A stretch of DNA of 10,299 bases from Sphingomonadales bacterium (GTDB lineage: Bacteria; Pseudomonadota; Alphaproteobacteria; Sphingomonadales; Sphingomonadaceae): NCBI GenBank assembly GCA_018067055.1, contig JAGPVK010000052.1, forward strand, positions 1 through 10,299, in the 5' to 3' direction. This document shows, one piece after another, positions 1-8,545 of the stretch. The notes beneath the pieces were generated by a model. The model ran no database searches and was not told where the DNA came from. It was given only the letters and a program-made list of their open reading frames with translations. The position numbers were made by a program, and so were the translations under genes. Every line of letters begins with the position of its first letter. Within the stretch, counting starts at the first letter, position 1.

Positions 1-27
1 GTGGAGAACAGAGTTAAGATGGCGATC

Positions 28-68
28 AGGTGCCGGTGTCCCCGCCGAACGCGTGGACACCGGCACCT
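28..68. repeat. Perfect 14-bp inverted repeat (hairpin), possible terminator
   Basis: Bases 28-41 are exactly complementary to bases 55-68, leaving a 13-nt loop, and the stem is GC-rich. It lies about 60 nt past the valS stop codon. On the valS strand no T-run follows the stem, so it is not a textbook intrinsic terminator for valS. On the plus strand a weak run (atatttt) follows about 6 nt later, so it could end transcription of a plus-strand gene lying left of the window. A smaller hairpin (107-111 with 116-120, loop ttcc) sits even closer to the valS stop. No gene could be supported in bases 1-127. Confidence 0.5.
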
Positions 69-127
69 CTCGATATTTTCCAACTCGACGAAAGTTGAGA
101 TGCGCGCCTGCTTCCGCAGGACCAGGT

Positions 128-2860
128 TCAACCCAATCGATCAATAGCCGCCTGTAGCCGCTCGGCTTCCGCTTCCTTGTCCGCCAGATCGGCGCGCGCC
201 TTTTCGACCGCTTCGGGCTTGGCTTTCTCGACAAAATTCGGATTGCCGAGGCGACCGGACAGCGATTTGGCTTCTTTCTGCGCGGCTTCCAGCGCCTTGT
301 TCAGTCGGCCTTTTTCTGCATCGACGTCGATGGCTCCGGCCAACGGCAGCACATAGGTCGCGCCATCGACCACGATCTGTGCCGAAGCACCTTCCGGAGC
401 CGGATCAAACGAGATGGTCTCGAGGCGTCCGACGCGATCAAGGGCCGCATTTTGCCGTGCAATCTTGGCGAGCAGATCATCGTCACCATCGCGGACATGT
501 GCCGTCATCTTGGTACCGGGAGCGATGTTCAGTTCGACTTTGGTGGACCGCACTTCCGACACCAGTTTGATCAACCAGTCGATTTCCGCCTTGGCCTGAG
601 CATCAACCGCCGCTTTCGGCTCGGGCCATTTGGCGACGATCAAATCGTAATCGCGTCCGCCATTTTCGGCTGCCATCGCATGCCATAATTCTTCCGTAAT
701 AAACGGCATGAACGGATGAAGCATGATGATGATCTGGTCGAGCACCCAACCGGCAACGATCCGGGTTTCGTCGGCCGCGCTGGCATCCTCGCCCTGCAAT
801 ACTGGCTTGATCAGTTCCAGATACCAGTCGCAGAAACGGTCCCAGGTGAAATGATAGATGGTGTTTGCCGCCGCATCGAAGCGCAGATCGGCCAGCGCCT
901 TGTCGAGCGCCTGCTGGGTTTCGACCACCTCGCTGATGATCCAGCGGTTGACGGGCAGGCTGGCTTGCGGCGCGGCGAGCGTCTTGCTCGCGCCAATGCC
1001 GTTCACTTCACAGAAGCGCGACGCATTCCACAGCTTGGTAGCAAAATTGCGATAGCCCTCGACGCGTTTGTCATCCATCTTGATGTCGCGGCCCTGGCTT
1101 TCCATCGCTGCCATGAAGAAACGCAGCGCGTCGGCACCATATTGATCAATCAGGCCAAGCGGATCGACAACATTGCCCTTGGACTTGGACATCTTCGAGC
1201 CATCTTCGGCCCGCACCAGCCCGTGCAGATAGAGCCGCTTCCACGGCACTTCCCCCATCATCTTGATTCCCTGCATCGCCATCCGCGCATCCCAGAAGAA
1301 CAGGATGTCGAAGCCGGAAATCAGCAGATCATTGGGATAATGGCGTTCGAGATCTTTTGTGTTTTCAGGCCAGCCGAGCGTACCGAACGGCCAGAGAGCC
1401 GAGGAGAACCATGTGTCGAGAACGTCAGGGTCGCGGGCAAGAGAAACACCAGCACCTGCCTGCTCCTGGGCCGCCGCTTCATCCATCGCCACATAGATTT
1501 TGCCGTTGTCATCAAACCAGGCAGGAATGCGGTGCCCCCACCAAAGCTGCCGGCTCACACACCAGGGCTGGATATTCTCCATCCAGTTAAAGTAAGTCTT
1601 TTCCCAGCTCTTCGGGACAATCTCGATCGCACCCGACTTCACCGCCTCAATCGCTGGCTGCGCCAGCGTCTCCGCATCGACATACCATTGATCGGTCAGC
1701 CATGGCTCGATCACGACACCGCCGCGATCCCCGAAAGGCGTCGCGATGGTGCGCGGTTCGGCATCATGCTCGACTTCTTCGCCCTCTTTGTTTTTGGCAA
1801 TATGCGGGATCAGAAAGCCCTGTTCCTTCAGCCGCTGTACAACCAGTTCGCGGGCACCGTTGACGCCGTCTTTCCGGAATCGGTGCAGCCCGATATATTC
1901 GTCGGGCACCAGCCCGTCATCGGTCTGGCAAACATTGGCCTCGCCATCGAGCATATTGAGCATTTCGCCCGCTGCAAAACCGGCGCGCTTGCCGACTTCG
2001 AAGTCGTTGAAATCATGACCGGGCGTGATCTTCACCGCGCCGGAACCCAATGCGGGATCAGCATGTTCGTCGGCCACGATCGGCACGCGCCGTCCGGTGA
2101 TCGGCAGGATAACCTCCTTGCCGACCACGCTCTTGTAGCGCTCGTCAGAAGGATGCACCGCCACCGCCATATCGGCCAGCATCGTTTCCGGCCGGGTCGT
2201 GGCAACCTCGATATAATCGCGACCGTCAGCCAAGGTGACGCCATCGGCCAGCGGATATTTGAAATGCCAGAAGCTGCCCTTGGTATCGACCGTCTCGACT
2301 TCCAGATCGGAGATCGCAGTTTTCAGCGCCGGATCCCAGTTTACCAAGCGCTTGTCGCGGTAAATCAGGCCATCATTATAGAGATCTACAAATACCTTGA
2401 GCACCGCTTCGTTCATGCCCTCGTCCATGGTGAAGCGCTCGTTCGACCAGTCCATCGAACAGCCTAATCGGCGCAGTTGCCCGGTAATCGTGCCGCCGCT
2501 TTCCTCTTTCCACTCCCAGACTTTTGCGACAAATTCTTCGCGGGTGAAGTCGGTGCGCTTTTGCTGGCGCTCGTTCATCTGCCGCTCGACCACCATCTGC
2601 GTTGCGATGCCTGCATGGTCCATGCCGACGACCCACAGCGCATCCTTGCCTTTCAGCCGCTCGTGGCGGATGATGATATCCTGCAGCGTGTTGTCCAGCG
2701 CATGGCCGATATGCAACGATCCAGTGACATTGGGCGGCGGGTTGACGATGGTGAAGGGTTCGCGATCATCGCGTTCGGGGCGGAACAGGCCCTTGGTTTC
2801 CCAATGCTCATACCAGCGCGCTTCGATGGCCGCCGGGTCGAAATTTTTGTCTAAGGTCAT
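128..2860 (-). CDS. valS: Valine--tRNA ligase (ValS)
   Basis: Cytoplasmic class I aminoacyl-tRNA synthetase that charges tRNA-Val with valine and hydrolyses misactivated threonine. The 910-residue product shows the HIGH signature (H50-I-G-H53, within [12 protein letters not shown]) and the KMSKS loop (K556-MSKS). The CP1 editing domain has TTRPET from residue 221 and [14 protein letters not shown] tRNA anticodon-binding region follows, then a charged C-terminal coiled coil, which is the usual ValS order. The open frame extends 12 codons further, to a TTG at 2896. I prefer the ATG at 2858-2860 because the residues after it ([20 protein letters not shown]) match the usual ValS N-terminus. No clear Shine-Dalgarno is visible before either start. 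It is the last gene of the minus-strand cluster, 141 nt after the crotonase gene. Identity is certain; only the exact start is open. Confidence 0.97.
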   Translation of the reverse strand: MTLDKNFDPAAIEARWYEHWETKGLFRPERDDREPFTIVNPPPNVTGSLHIGHALDNTLQDIIIRHERLKGKDALWVVGMDHAGIATQMVVERQMNERQQKRTDFTREEFVAKVWEWKEESGGTITGQLRRLGCSMDWSNERFTMDEGMNEAVLKVFVDLYNDGLIYRDKRLVNWDPALKTAISDLEVETVDTKGSFWHFKYPLADGVTLADGRDYIEVATTRPETMLADMAVAVHPSDERYKSVVGKEVILPITGRRVPIVADEHADPALGSGAVKITPGHDFNDFEVGKRAGFAAGEMLNMLDGEANVCQTDDGLVPDEYIGLHRFRKDGVNGARELVVQRLKEQGFLIPHIAKNKEGEEVEHDAEPRTIATPFGDRGGVVIEPWLTDQWYVDAETLAQPAIEAVKSGAIEIVPKSWEKTYFNWMENIQPWCVSRQLWWGHRIPAWFDDNGKIYVAMDEAAAQEQAGAGVSLARDPDVLDTWFSSALWPFGTLGWPENTKDLERHYPNDLLISGFDILFFWDARMAMQGIKMMGEVPWKRLYLHGLVRAEDGSKMSKSKGNVVDPLGLIDQYGADALRFFMAAMESQGRDIKMDDKRVEGYRNFATKLWNASRFCEVNGIGASKTLAAPQASLPVNRWIISEVVETQQALDKALADLRFDAAANTIYHFTWDRFCDWYLELIKPVLQGEDASAADETRIVAGWVLDQIIIMLHPFMPFITEELWHAMAAENGGRDYDLIVAKWPEPKAAVDAQAKAEIDWLIKLVSEVRSTKVELNIAPGTKMTAHVRDGDDDLLAKIARQNAALDRVGRLETISFDPAPEGASAQIVVDGATYVLPLAGAIDVDAEKGRLNKALEAAQKEAKSLSGRLGNPNFVEKAKPEAVEKARADLADKEAEAERLQAAIDRLG

Positions 2861-2909
2861 CGGAGGGTCTTTGGCATTGCTTTTGGTGCGAGACAACCCG
2901 TCAAATATA

Positions 2910-2980
2910 CCGTTAGTCCTGAGCTTGTCGAAGGACGCCTATAGACGGGAGGCGTGGTTCGACAGGCTCACCACTAACGG
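2910..2980. repeat. 71-bp imperfect palindrome with sphingomonad-type repeat core
   Basis: The outer arms ccgttagt (2910-2917) and actaacgg (2973-2980) pair perfectly. The next 15 bases (2918-2932 against 2958-2972) pair at 12 positions. The inner arms acgcct (2935-2940) and aggcgt (2950-2955) pair perfectly around a 9-nt loop. The left arm contains CCTGAGCTTGTCGAAGG (2918-2934), which I recall as a very common dispersed repeat core in sphingomonad genomes; copy number could not be counted here. The element fills most of the gap between the crotonase stop and the valS start. It would fold in mRNA on either strand. No T-run follows it, so RNA stabilisation, processing or partial attenuation is as likely as termination. 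Confidence 0.8.
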
Positions 2981-3001
2981 GCTGCATATCAGCTTTTTCC
3001 G

Positions 3002-3670
3002 CTAGCCCAATATCCCGTCAATCTCGGCATTGGCTTTGGCGCGCAGCTGGCGCTTGCAGGCCCTGAACCCCGGCTGCGCATTGATTTCCTGGGCCTTTGC
3101 CACTGATTTCGCGATCAGATCATCAGGCATCACCGTCGCCTCGACCATACCAGCACCAATGGCTTCATTGGGTTTGAGCAGCATGCTGGAAAGCGCCAGC
3201 CGGCGCCGCCAGGATGGTTCGAGCCAATGATCCAATATCGCTTGCGCCACCGCCGGGAAGGGCAGGCCGGCCTTGGCCTCGGGCAATCCGATCTTGTAAT
3301 GGCCGGTTGCGGCGTAAATCCAGTCGGCGCACAGCATCATGATCCCGCCCGCGCCAATCGCATTGCCATTGACCGCGCAGACCAGCGCGCAGGGCAGACG
3401 GTGCAGCGCCGCGGCAAAGTCATTGATTCCCGCAACCGCTCGCTTCTGCCCCGCTTCGTCCAGCGAAGCCGCCACTTTCGTGTCCATGCCGCAGGTGAAA
3501 TGTTCACCCGCCCCGGTCAGCACAATACCCCCTTTGGGCGGATTTTTGGCGAGCAGTTGCAGCGCTGCTGCGCCTTCCTCCAGCAAATCGGGATTGAGCG
3601 TGTTGCGCTCGCCGTTGGTCAGCGTGATGATGATCGTGCCATCGCGATCTTCGGTCGGGAAATAGGTCAT
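3002..3670 (-). CDS. Enoyl-CoA hydratase/isomerase (crotonase) family protein, short
   Basis: Crotonase-fold protein of 222 residues that probably acts on a CoA thioester in the cytoplasm; the reaction is unknown. Oxyanion-hole regions are visible at FTCGMDTK (58-65) and NGNAIGAGGIMMLCAD (101-116). GLPEAKAGLP carries E131 at the position of the first catalytic glutamate of rat hydratase (Glu144). By my hand alignment the second glutamate (Glu164) position is Arg157 in WRRRLAL, so this may be an isomerase or another crotonase rather than a hydratase. It is shorter than the usual 255-265 residues. The ATG at 3668-3670 overlaps the TGA of the upstream peptidase gene (ATGA) and is preceded by AGGAAGG, so translational coupling is likely. 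A TTG nine codons upstream is open but less convincing. Confidence 0.85.
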   Translation of the reverse strand: MTYFPTEDRDGTIIITLTNGERNTLNPDLLEEGAAALQLLAKNPPKGGIVLTGAGEHFTCGMDTKVAASLDEAGQKRAVAGINDFAAALHRLPCALVCAVNGNAIGAGGIMMLCADWIYAATGHYKIGLPEAKAGLPFPAVAQAILDHWLEPSWRRRLALSSMLLKPNEAIGAGMVEATVMPDDLIAKSVAKAQEINAQPGFRACKRQLRAKANAEIDGILG

Positions 3671-5751
3671 TCGCCTTCCTGCCCACCTTTTGTCCACTTG
3701 GCCATCCAGTCAAACACCGTGCGATACCATTGCACGCTATTCTTGCCTTTCAGCACCCAGTGATTTTCATCCGGGAAGATCAGTAATTTGGACGGAATAT
3801 CCATTTCCTGAGATACCGTGAACGGCATGATGCTCTGGGTATAGGGTATCCGGAAATCCAGCTCGCCGTGGATGAACAAGGTCGGCGTTTGCCAATTGGA
3901 GATCTTGTTCACCGGATTCCATTTTTCCGGATCGGATCGTGTCCACCAGGTGCCACCATGATCCCATTGATCGAACCAGAGTTCCTCGGTGCTGAGCGCC
4001 ATCGCGCGCAGGTCAAACACACCAGCATGGTTGACCAGACAGTCGAACCGGTCGGGCCAGTTGCCGGCGATCCAGTTCATCATATAGCCGCCGTAGGATC
4101 CGCCCAATGCGCAGGATCGTTCGCCGTCGATTTGTGAATCGATTTTTACCGCTGCTGCATAGCCCAGCTTCAAATCCTCCAGCGGCTTGCCGCCCCAGTC
4201 CAGATTGATGCTGTCGGTGAACTTCTGCCCGTAACCGGTTGAACCATGAAAATCGATGGTGACCACCGCATAGCCCTGCGCCGCCATCACTTTCGGGTTC
4301 CAGCGGGTCGACCAGCTATTGCCGAAACTGCCCTGCGGTCCGCCATGGACCAGAAACGCCATCGGCAGCTTGCCGGTCACGCCCGCCGGCTTGATGATCT
4401 GGCCCCAGACCTGATCGCCATTGGCACCAGCAAAATTGAAGCGCTGGATATCTACCGAATCGATTGCGGCCAGTTCGCGACCGTTGATGTTGGTCAGTTG
4501 GGTGACCGTGCCGTCGGGTGCGCGGCGATAGAGATCGGTCGGTAGCTGCAGGTTGTTCATCGTGTAGATCAGCGAGCCGTCCTGCAACGGGATGGTCGTC
4601 CCGACATTGCCTTCGCCAGTCAGCCGGGTGACCTTGCCGGTCTCGATATCCACCGCGAAAGCGGGATGATCAAGCACGTCCTGGGCGGTCACGATCAGTT
4701 TCTTGTCATCGGGTGTCCAGACGATCGAGCCAACCGAGCGGTCCCAGTCCTTGGTCAGAGCAAAAGCCTCGTCTTCCTCGCTGCCCTTCTTGCGCAATTT
4801 CACAACCAGTCGATCGGCTTCGTAGCCCGGACGCTCCATCGCTGCCCAGGCCAGCCATTCGCCATCCGAAGAAAAGGCAGGCAGCGTGTCGGTCGCATCA
4901 TTATTGTCGGTATAATTGACCGTTTCGGTGCCATCGGCTTTGGCCCCGTAAAGATCAAGATTGGTCGACCTGGGCTCGTTTCGATCGGCGGTCCGCAGCG
5001 TGAAGAAGACGCCCGCTTCGCCGGGTACCCAGGCAATTTCTTCGCCACCGCCAAACGGTTTTGAAGGGCTGTCGCCAACCAGATCGCCGTCCAGCGCCGC
5101 GCCTTCGCCCGCGATTTTTCCATCTTTCAGGTCAAAGGCAAATATCCGGCTGTAATTGCCTGGCGTTTCCCAACTCGACCAGTGGCGGATGAACAGCTCG
5201 TCATATTCGCGGCCGGTCCCGGGACCGGGTTCGGCCCGATTGCCGCTTTTTTCACAGCCAAAGGTCGGGCAGTCTCTGGCAATATCGCCCCAAAGCGCGA
5301 TTTTCTCGCTGGTCGGCGAAAGCTTGAAGCCGGCAATATCGGCTTTCAGATCGCTTGCCTGGGTTGGTGTTCCGCTTTTTCCGGTTGTGGCAATATCGGT
5401 ATGCCAGAGCTGTTCCGACCCGCTGGCGTCGCTCAGATAATAGAGGCTGCCATCCGCGGCAAAGGCCGGGCTATGTTCACTTTTTTCCAGTTGGTCGGCG
5501 ATACGGACCGGCACGGCATCCGCTTTGTCGAGAGCAAGCAGATAGAGCGCAGTGGATCGTTGGTAACTTTCCGGATCGGTTTCCGTGATATCATAGGCCG
5601 CCCATTTCTCGTCCGGAGAAACGGCGACCGACCCCATCCGCTTCAGCGTCGCGAGATCCTCTGCGGTCATCGGCTTCGCTGTCGCGATAGCAGGAAGAAA
5701 AGCGCCCGTCACGAGCAGGGCGGTGGTGAATGTTTTGAATGTTTTTGTCAT
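3667..5751 (-). CDS. Secreted S9 family (prolyl oligopeptidase-like) serine peptidase
   Basis: Serine peptidase of the prolyl oligopeptidase family (acylaminoacyl-peptidase/DPP-IV-like group), probably exported to the periplasm, where it cleaves short peptides. The 694-residue product begins with a signal peptide (MTKTFKTFTTALLVTGAFLP, likely cleavage after A25). A long beta-propeller region follows, with repeats such as SPDEKWAAYD, SSDGEWLAWA and TPDDKKLIVTA. The C-terminal alpha/beta-hydrolase domain carries Ser552 in GGSYGGYMMNW, Asp632 in GELDFRIPYT and His664 in DENHWV. These spacings, 80 and 32 residues, fit the S9 family. The ATG at 5749-5751 is chosen because it starts the signal peptide; an upstream TTG at 5781 would add ten residues before it. 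It lies 55 nt after popZ and overlaps the crotonase gene by 4 nt. The exact substrate cannot be read from sequence. Confidence 0.93.
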   Translation of the reverse strand: MTKTFKTFTTALLVTGAFLPAIATAKPMTAEDLATLKRMGSVAVSPDEKWAAYDITETDPESYQRSTALYLLALDKADAVPVRIADQLEKSEHSPAFAADGSLYYLSDASGSEQLWHTDIATTGKSGTPTQASDLKADIAGFKLSPTSEKIALWGDIARDCPTFGCEKSGNRAEPGPGTGREYDELFIRHWSSWETPGNYSRIFAFDLKDGKIAGEGAALDGDLVGDSPSKPFGGGEEIAWVPGEAGVFFTLRTADRNEPRSTNLDLYGAKADGTETVNYTDNNDATDTLPAFSSDGEWLAWAAMERPGYEADRLVVKLRKKGSEEDEAFALTKDWDRSVGSIVWTPDDKKLIVTAQDVLDHPAFAVDIETGKVTRLTGEGNVGTTIPLQDGSLIYTMNNLQLPTDLYRRAPDGTVTQLTNINGRELAAIDSVDIQRFNFAGANGDQVWGQIIKPAGVTGKLPMAFLVHGGPQGSFGNSWSTRWNPKVMAAQGYAVVTIDFHGSTGYGQKFTDSINLDWGGKPLEDLKLGYAAAVKIDSQIDGERSCALGGSYGGYMMNWIAGNWPDRFDCLVNHAGVFDLRAMALSTEELWFDQWDHGGTWWTRSDPEKWNPVNKISNWQTPTLFIHGELDFRIPYTQSIMPFTVSQEMDIPSKLLIFPDENHWVLKGKNSVQWYRTVFDWMAKWTKGGQEGE

Positions 5752-5806
5752 GGGCAGGGGTTTAGCACGGCTGCCCGACAAGGCAATTGGGATTAGCTTC
5801 GCAAGC

Positions 5807-6292
5807 CTATTTCTCGCTCAACCGCTGGATTTCCCGTGCCACCAGTTCCTCGACAAGGTCCGGCAGGTTCGTATCCAGCCATTGCTTGATCATCGGCCGC
5901 ATCAAGTCGCGGGTCAGATCTTCCAGCGAAGTGCCGCCACCGGAAAGCGGAGCTGGACGTCGCTCGATCACCTCTTTTTCGACCAGCGCCGAGAGTGACT
6001 GGCGCATGCTGTCCAGCTTGTTGTCGTCGATCAGCCGCTCTTCCTTGCGGCGGTCGCCAAACACGCCCCGCGCAGATGAGTTCTGATGTTCCGCCAATTC
6101 GTCGGTCAGCTCGAGTATTTCTTCGTTGCTGTCCGACGGCTTGACGTCGGGAACGGCTTGCAGCGCCGGTTTCAGTTGGGTTTTGCGACGGGCCAGCGGG
6201 CGATCCTCGTCAATCGCCTTGTCTTCGGCGATGATGCGTTTGATCGACGAGAGGATTTCCTCCATCGATGATTCCCGGTTCTGTTCGGCCAT
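5807..6292 (-). CDS. popZ: PopZ-like polar organizing protein (DUF2497)
   Basis: Member of the PopZ/DUF2497 family, which in Caulobacter self-assembles at the cell poles, anchors the chromosome origin through ParB and recruits polar factors. The 161-residue product has the three expected parts. The N-terminal helix is ESSMEEILSSIKRIIAEDK. The variable middle contains EEILELTDELA, matching EVLELTDPIA of Caulobacter PopZ as I remember it. The C-terminal oligomerisation region (about 122-161) includes LEDLTRDLMRPMIKQWLDTN and ends EIQRLSEK. The middle region is less proline-rich than in Caulobacter and carries a basic/acidic stretch around DRRKEERLIDD. The ATG at 6290-6292 has AGGGG about nine bases upstream; a longer GTG-initiated frame (6340) is less plausible. 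Its place between tolC and valS is the conserved alphaproteobacterial setting, here interrupted by two genes before valS. Confidence 0.92.
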   Translation of the reverse strand: MAEQNRESSMEEILSSIKRIIAEDKAIDEDRPLARRKTQLKPALQAVPDVKPSDSNEEILELTDELAEHQNSSARGVFGDRRKEERLIDDNKLDSMRQSLSALVEKEVIERRPAPLSGGGTSLEDLTRDLMRPMIKQWLDTNLPDLVEELVAREIQRLSEK

Positions 6293-6348
6293 GCACGAAA
6301 CCCCTAAATCTTGTACCCCGTTGCCGGGATTGATCGACACCGCTTGCC

Positions 6349-7818
6349 TTATCGGCGCGACGGTCTCACCGGCAGTGGGTCTATCTCCGCTTTTTGCGCC
6401 TGAGTGTCAACGGTTCTGGTAGCCTGTGGCTCCGGATTGGGGTCGCTCTGATAGTCGTAGAACATGTCGTCGACCCGTTCATAATTGACCTCCGGATCAT
6501 AGAGAGGGCCGCCTTCCAGCCCCAGGTCGCGCGCTTCCGCACGGCCCATCGCGGCGAGCAGGGAGAAGCCCGCAACATAGCTGTTGCGGCGCGCCGTCAC
6601 CAGTTGCACTTGCGCGTTCAGCAATTCCTGCTCGGCGTTCAAAATGTCCAATATCGTCCGGTTGCCGACGGAATTTTCTGCCCGTACGCCTTCCAGCGAC
6701 AGGCTGGCAGCGGCCACTGCCCGCTCCGAAGACTGGATAACCTGTTCCGATGCCCGCCAGCTGGAATAGGCGGCACGCGTTTGCGAGATGACATCGCGCT
6801 CGACTGCAATCTGCTGTTCGTAAGCCTGGCCTGATCGTGCCTGTGCTTGCCGAATCTGTGCGGCCGGTCGGCCACCCTGATAGATCGGCATGGTCGCGCG
6901 GATGCCGACTTGGGCGGTAGATTGTTCCTGAATGAACGTCGTGCCGGGAATATTTCCTCCCAGGGTGCCATGGAAATTCAGATAACGCCCTTCGGCATAA
7001 GTGGAAACGCGAGGCTTGTTGGCGGATCGCGCGGTCTTGATATCAAATTCCGCGGCGTCGCTTCGCTCCTTGGCGGCGAGCAAGTCCGGGTTATAGGTCA
7101 ATGCGATATCAACTGCTTGGTCAGGTGTCTCGGGCAGGTTCGGCAAGGGTGGTGGTGGCTCCAGATCACCGGGCTCGTGGCCAACCAGCGCAATATAATT
7201 TTCCTTGCTGCGGATCAGGCTGGCGCGGACCGTTTCGAGATCGCTCTTGGCAATCTCCAGGCGCGATTCGGACTGGGCGACGTCGGTTCGGGTCAAATCG
7301 CCGATTTCGAACCGGTCGCTCGTCGCGTCCAGATTGACAGACAGGACGCCGACATTGGCCCGGTTCAGTTTGACAATCGCCGAATCACGAATGACATCCA
7401 TATAAGTGGCGACCACATTGGCGAACACGCTGGCCTCGGTAGCGCGGAGGTCATACTGGCCGGCCTCCACTCTGGTGCGAGCAGCACGGATCGCATTTTT
7501 TACGGCACCGCCGGAATAAATTGGTACGTCGATCGAACCACCCGCGGTTGACTGGCGCAGCGGCGCCGTGAAGCTGTTGGCGCTGCGCAGGAAGTTTTCC
7601 TGAAAGCCAAAATCGGTGGTAGCGCTGGGGCGGCCATCGGCTTTGGCGATGGCCACGGATTCGTCGGTTGCTCGCTGTGCGGCACGCGCGCCGGACAGGG
7701 TGGGATTGGTTTGATAAGCGGATTCCAGAGCGTCGCGCAATGTGTCGGCTTGCACCGGCGCAGACAGCAACGCAACAATGGCTGTTCCAAGAAAAAGGCT
7801 GCGTCTAGTCATTATCAT
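6349..7818 (-). CDS. tolC: TolC family outer membrane channel protein
   Basis: Outer membrane exit duct of type I secretion and RND-type efflux systems; it works as a trimer spanning outer membrane and periplasm. The 489-residue product has a signal peptide (likely cleavage after A24, in APVQA-DT). The mature N-terminus TLRDALESAYQTNPTLSGAR is typical of the family. Two internally similar OEP halves are visible: one has the strand-forming motif IDVPIYSGG, the other ATMPIYQGGRPAAQIRQAQA, each followed by long helical stretches. NRTILDILNAEQELLNAQVQL near the end is a family hallmark. Length is in the usual range. The ATG at 7816-7818 is preceded by GGAG four bases away; a second ATG two codons on is possible. 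It starts 16 nt after the methyltransferase gene. No transporter or adaptor genes are adjacent, so it probably serves several pumps encoded elsewhere. Confidence 0.95.
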   Translation of the reverse strand: MIMTRRSLFLGTAIVALLSAPVQADTLRDALESAYQTNPTLSGARAAQRATDESVAIAKADGRPSATTDFGFQENFLRSANSFTAPLRQSTAGGSIDVPIYSGGAVKNAIRAARTRVEAGQYDLRATEASVFANVVATYMDVIRDSAIVKLNRANVGVLSVNLDATSDRFEIGDLTRTDVAQSESRLEIAKSDLETVRASLIRSKENYIALVGHEPGDLEPPPPLPNLPETPDQAVDIALTYNPDLLAAKERSDAAEFDIKTARSANKPRVSTYAEGRYLNFHGTLGGNIPGTTFIQEQSTAQVGIRATMPIYQGGRPAAQIRQAQARSGQAYEQQIAVERDVISQTRAAYSSWRASEQVIQSSERAVAAASLSLEGVRAENSVGNRTILDILNAEQELLNAQVQLVTARRNSYVAGFSLLAAMGRAEARDLGLEGGPLYDPEVNYERVDDMFYDYQSDPNPEPQATRTVDTQAQKAEIDPLPVRPSRR

Positions 7819-7834
7819 TACTCTCCAGAACGCC

Positions 7835-8488
7835 TTAAAATTTGAAGCTTTTTGCTATTTCAAAGCCGGGCAGGGGACAACCTCCGCCATCGGCGAAATA
7901 TTGATAGCCGACATGGCCGCCAGCGGTTCGGCCCAAGGCAAGGCGGGGTACGCCGTCATGCAGGATCGATGCGACAATCCGTCCGTCCGGGGATAATTGA
8001 TCGATCAGCGTCTGGGGGATCTGCTCCACCAGGCCATCGACCACGATGACCGAATAAGGCGCCGATGCGTTCCAGCCGTCTGCATGATTGCCGGTTTCGA
8101 CCTTGACGTTGTCAACGCCGGCCAGATTTTTCTTTGCCATGGCTGCCAGCTTGGCATTTTGTTCAACCGCGGTAACTGAACCGGCCAGTGGCGCCAGAAC
8201 CGCCGCAGTGTAACCCGTAGCCGCACCAATCAGCAGCACATTGTCCGCTTTCGTCACATGCGCCACATTCAGAAGCCGTCCGGTGGTTAGCGGTGCATTC
8301 AGGGCCCGGCCTTCGTCGATTTGCACGCCGCGATCAGCATAAGCAAAGCTCCGCTGGGCAGCTGGCACAAAATCTTCGCGGGCGGTATGACTCATCGCCG
8401 CGATGACATGTGGGTCGCTGACCTCGGTTGTGCGCAACTGGCTCACCACCATGGCTTTGCGCATTTGTTTGAAATTTTCCTGGCCCAA
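7835..8488 (-). CDS. Protein-L-isoaspartate O-methyltransferase (PIMT) family protein
   Basis: SAM-dependent methyltransferase of the PIMT family, which in its canonical form repairs isoaspartyl residues in damaged proteins. The 217-residue product shows the family N-terminus (MVVSQLRTTEVSDPHVIAAM, then REDFVP). The SAM-binding motif I is VLLIGAATGYTAAVLAPLAG (84-103), followed by acidic E109. VVDGLVEQIPQTLIDQL then DGRIVASI forms the later strands. The canonical substrate-site segment (TISAPH or ISQPY type) is replaced by LNAPLTTGRLL (63-73), so repair activity is uncertain. I choose the TTG at 8486-8488: GAGGA lies seven bases upstream, the best ribosome site here, while the downstream ATGs (8464, 8452) have none as good. 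The frame stays open to 8776, but that part overlaps the divergent tRNA gene and is not credible. It heads the minus-strand cluster, 16 nt before tolC, as in many Alphaproteobacteria. Confidence 0.88.
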   Translation of the reverse strand: MGQENFKQMRKAMVVSQLRTTEVSDPHVIAAMSHTAREDFVPAAQRSFAYADRGVQIDEGRALNAPLTTGRLLNVAHVTKADNVLLIGAATGYTAAVLAPLAGSVTAVEQNAKLAAMAKKNLAGVDNVKVETGNHADGWNASAPYSVIVVDGLVEQIPQTLIDQLSPDGRIVASILHDGVPRLALGRTAGGHVGYQYFADGGGCPLPGFEIAKSFKF

Positions 8489-8495
8489 GCGTCGA

Positions 8496-8500
8496 TCCTC
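8496..8500 (-). promoter_or_regulatory. Ribosome binding site deciding a TTG start
   Basis: On the minus strand these bases read GAGGA, seven nucleotides before the TTG at 8486-8488. The spacing and match to the anti-Shine-Dalgarno favour this TTG over the two in-frame ATG codons downstream. Confidence 0.6.
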
Positions 8501-8530
8501 GCAATAAATGTTATGCGTCCATGCCACTTC

Positions 8531-8545
8531 TGTATTATGAATACA
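8531..8545. promoter_or_regulatory. Small perfect palindrome upstream of the methyltransferase gene
   Basis: TGTATT and AATACA flank a 3-bp centre, 43 bp before the TTG start of the methyltransferase gene. Another ATACA follows directly at 8546-8550. Its position in the divergent region suits an operator at the head of the minus-strand cluster. No convincing -35/-10 pair could be read around it, and a 6-bp palindrome can occur by chance. The rest of the region from 8551 to 8695 shows nothing I can name. Confidence 0.25.

Noticed and set aside
716..2467. Long plus-strand open frame (583 codons) opposite valS
   Set aside because: It lies wholly antisense to a certain valS gene, has histidine/arginine-rich low-similarity sequence, and has no ribosome site or recognisable domain; it is a codon-bias shadow.
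5182..5796. Plus-strand open frame of about 200 codons opposite the S9 peptidase gene
   Set aside because: Antisense to a gene with an intact catalytic triad and signal peptide; composition is that of a shadow frame.
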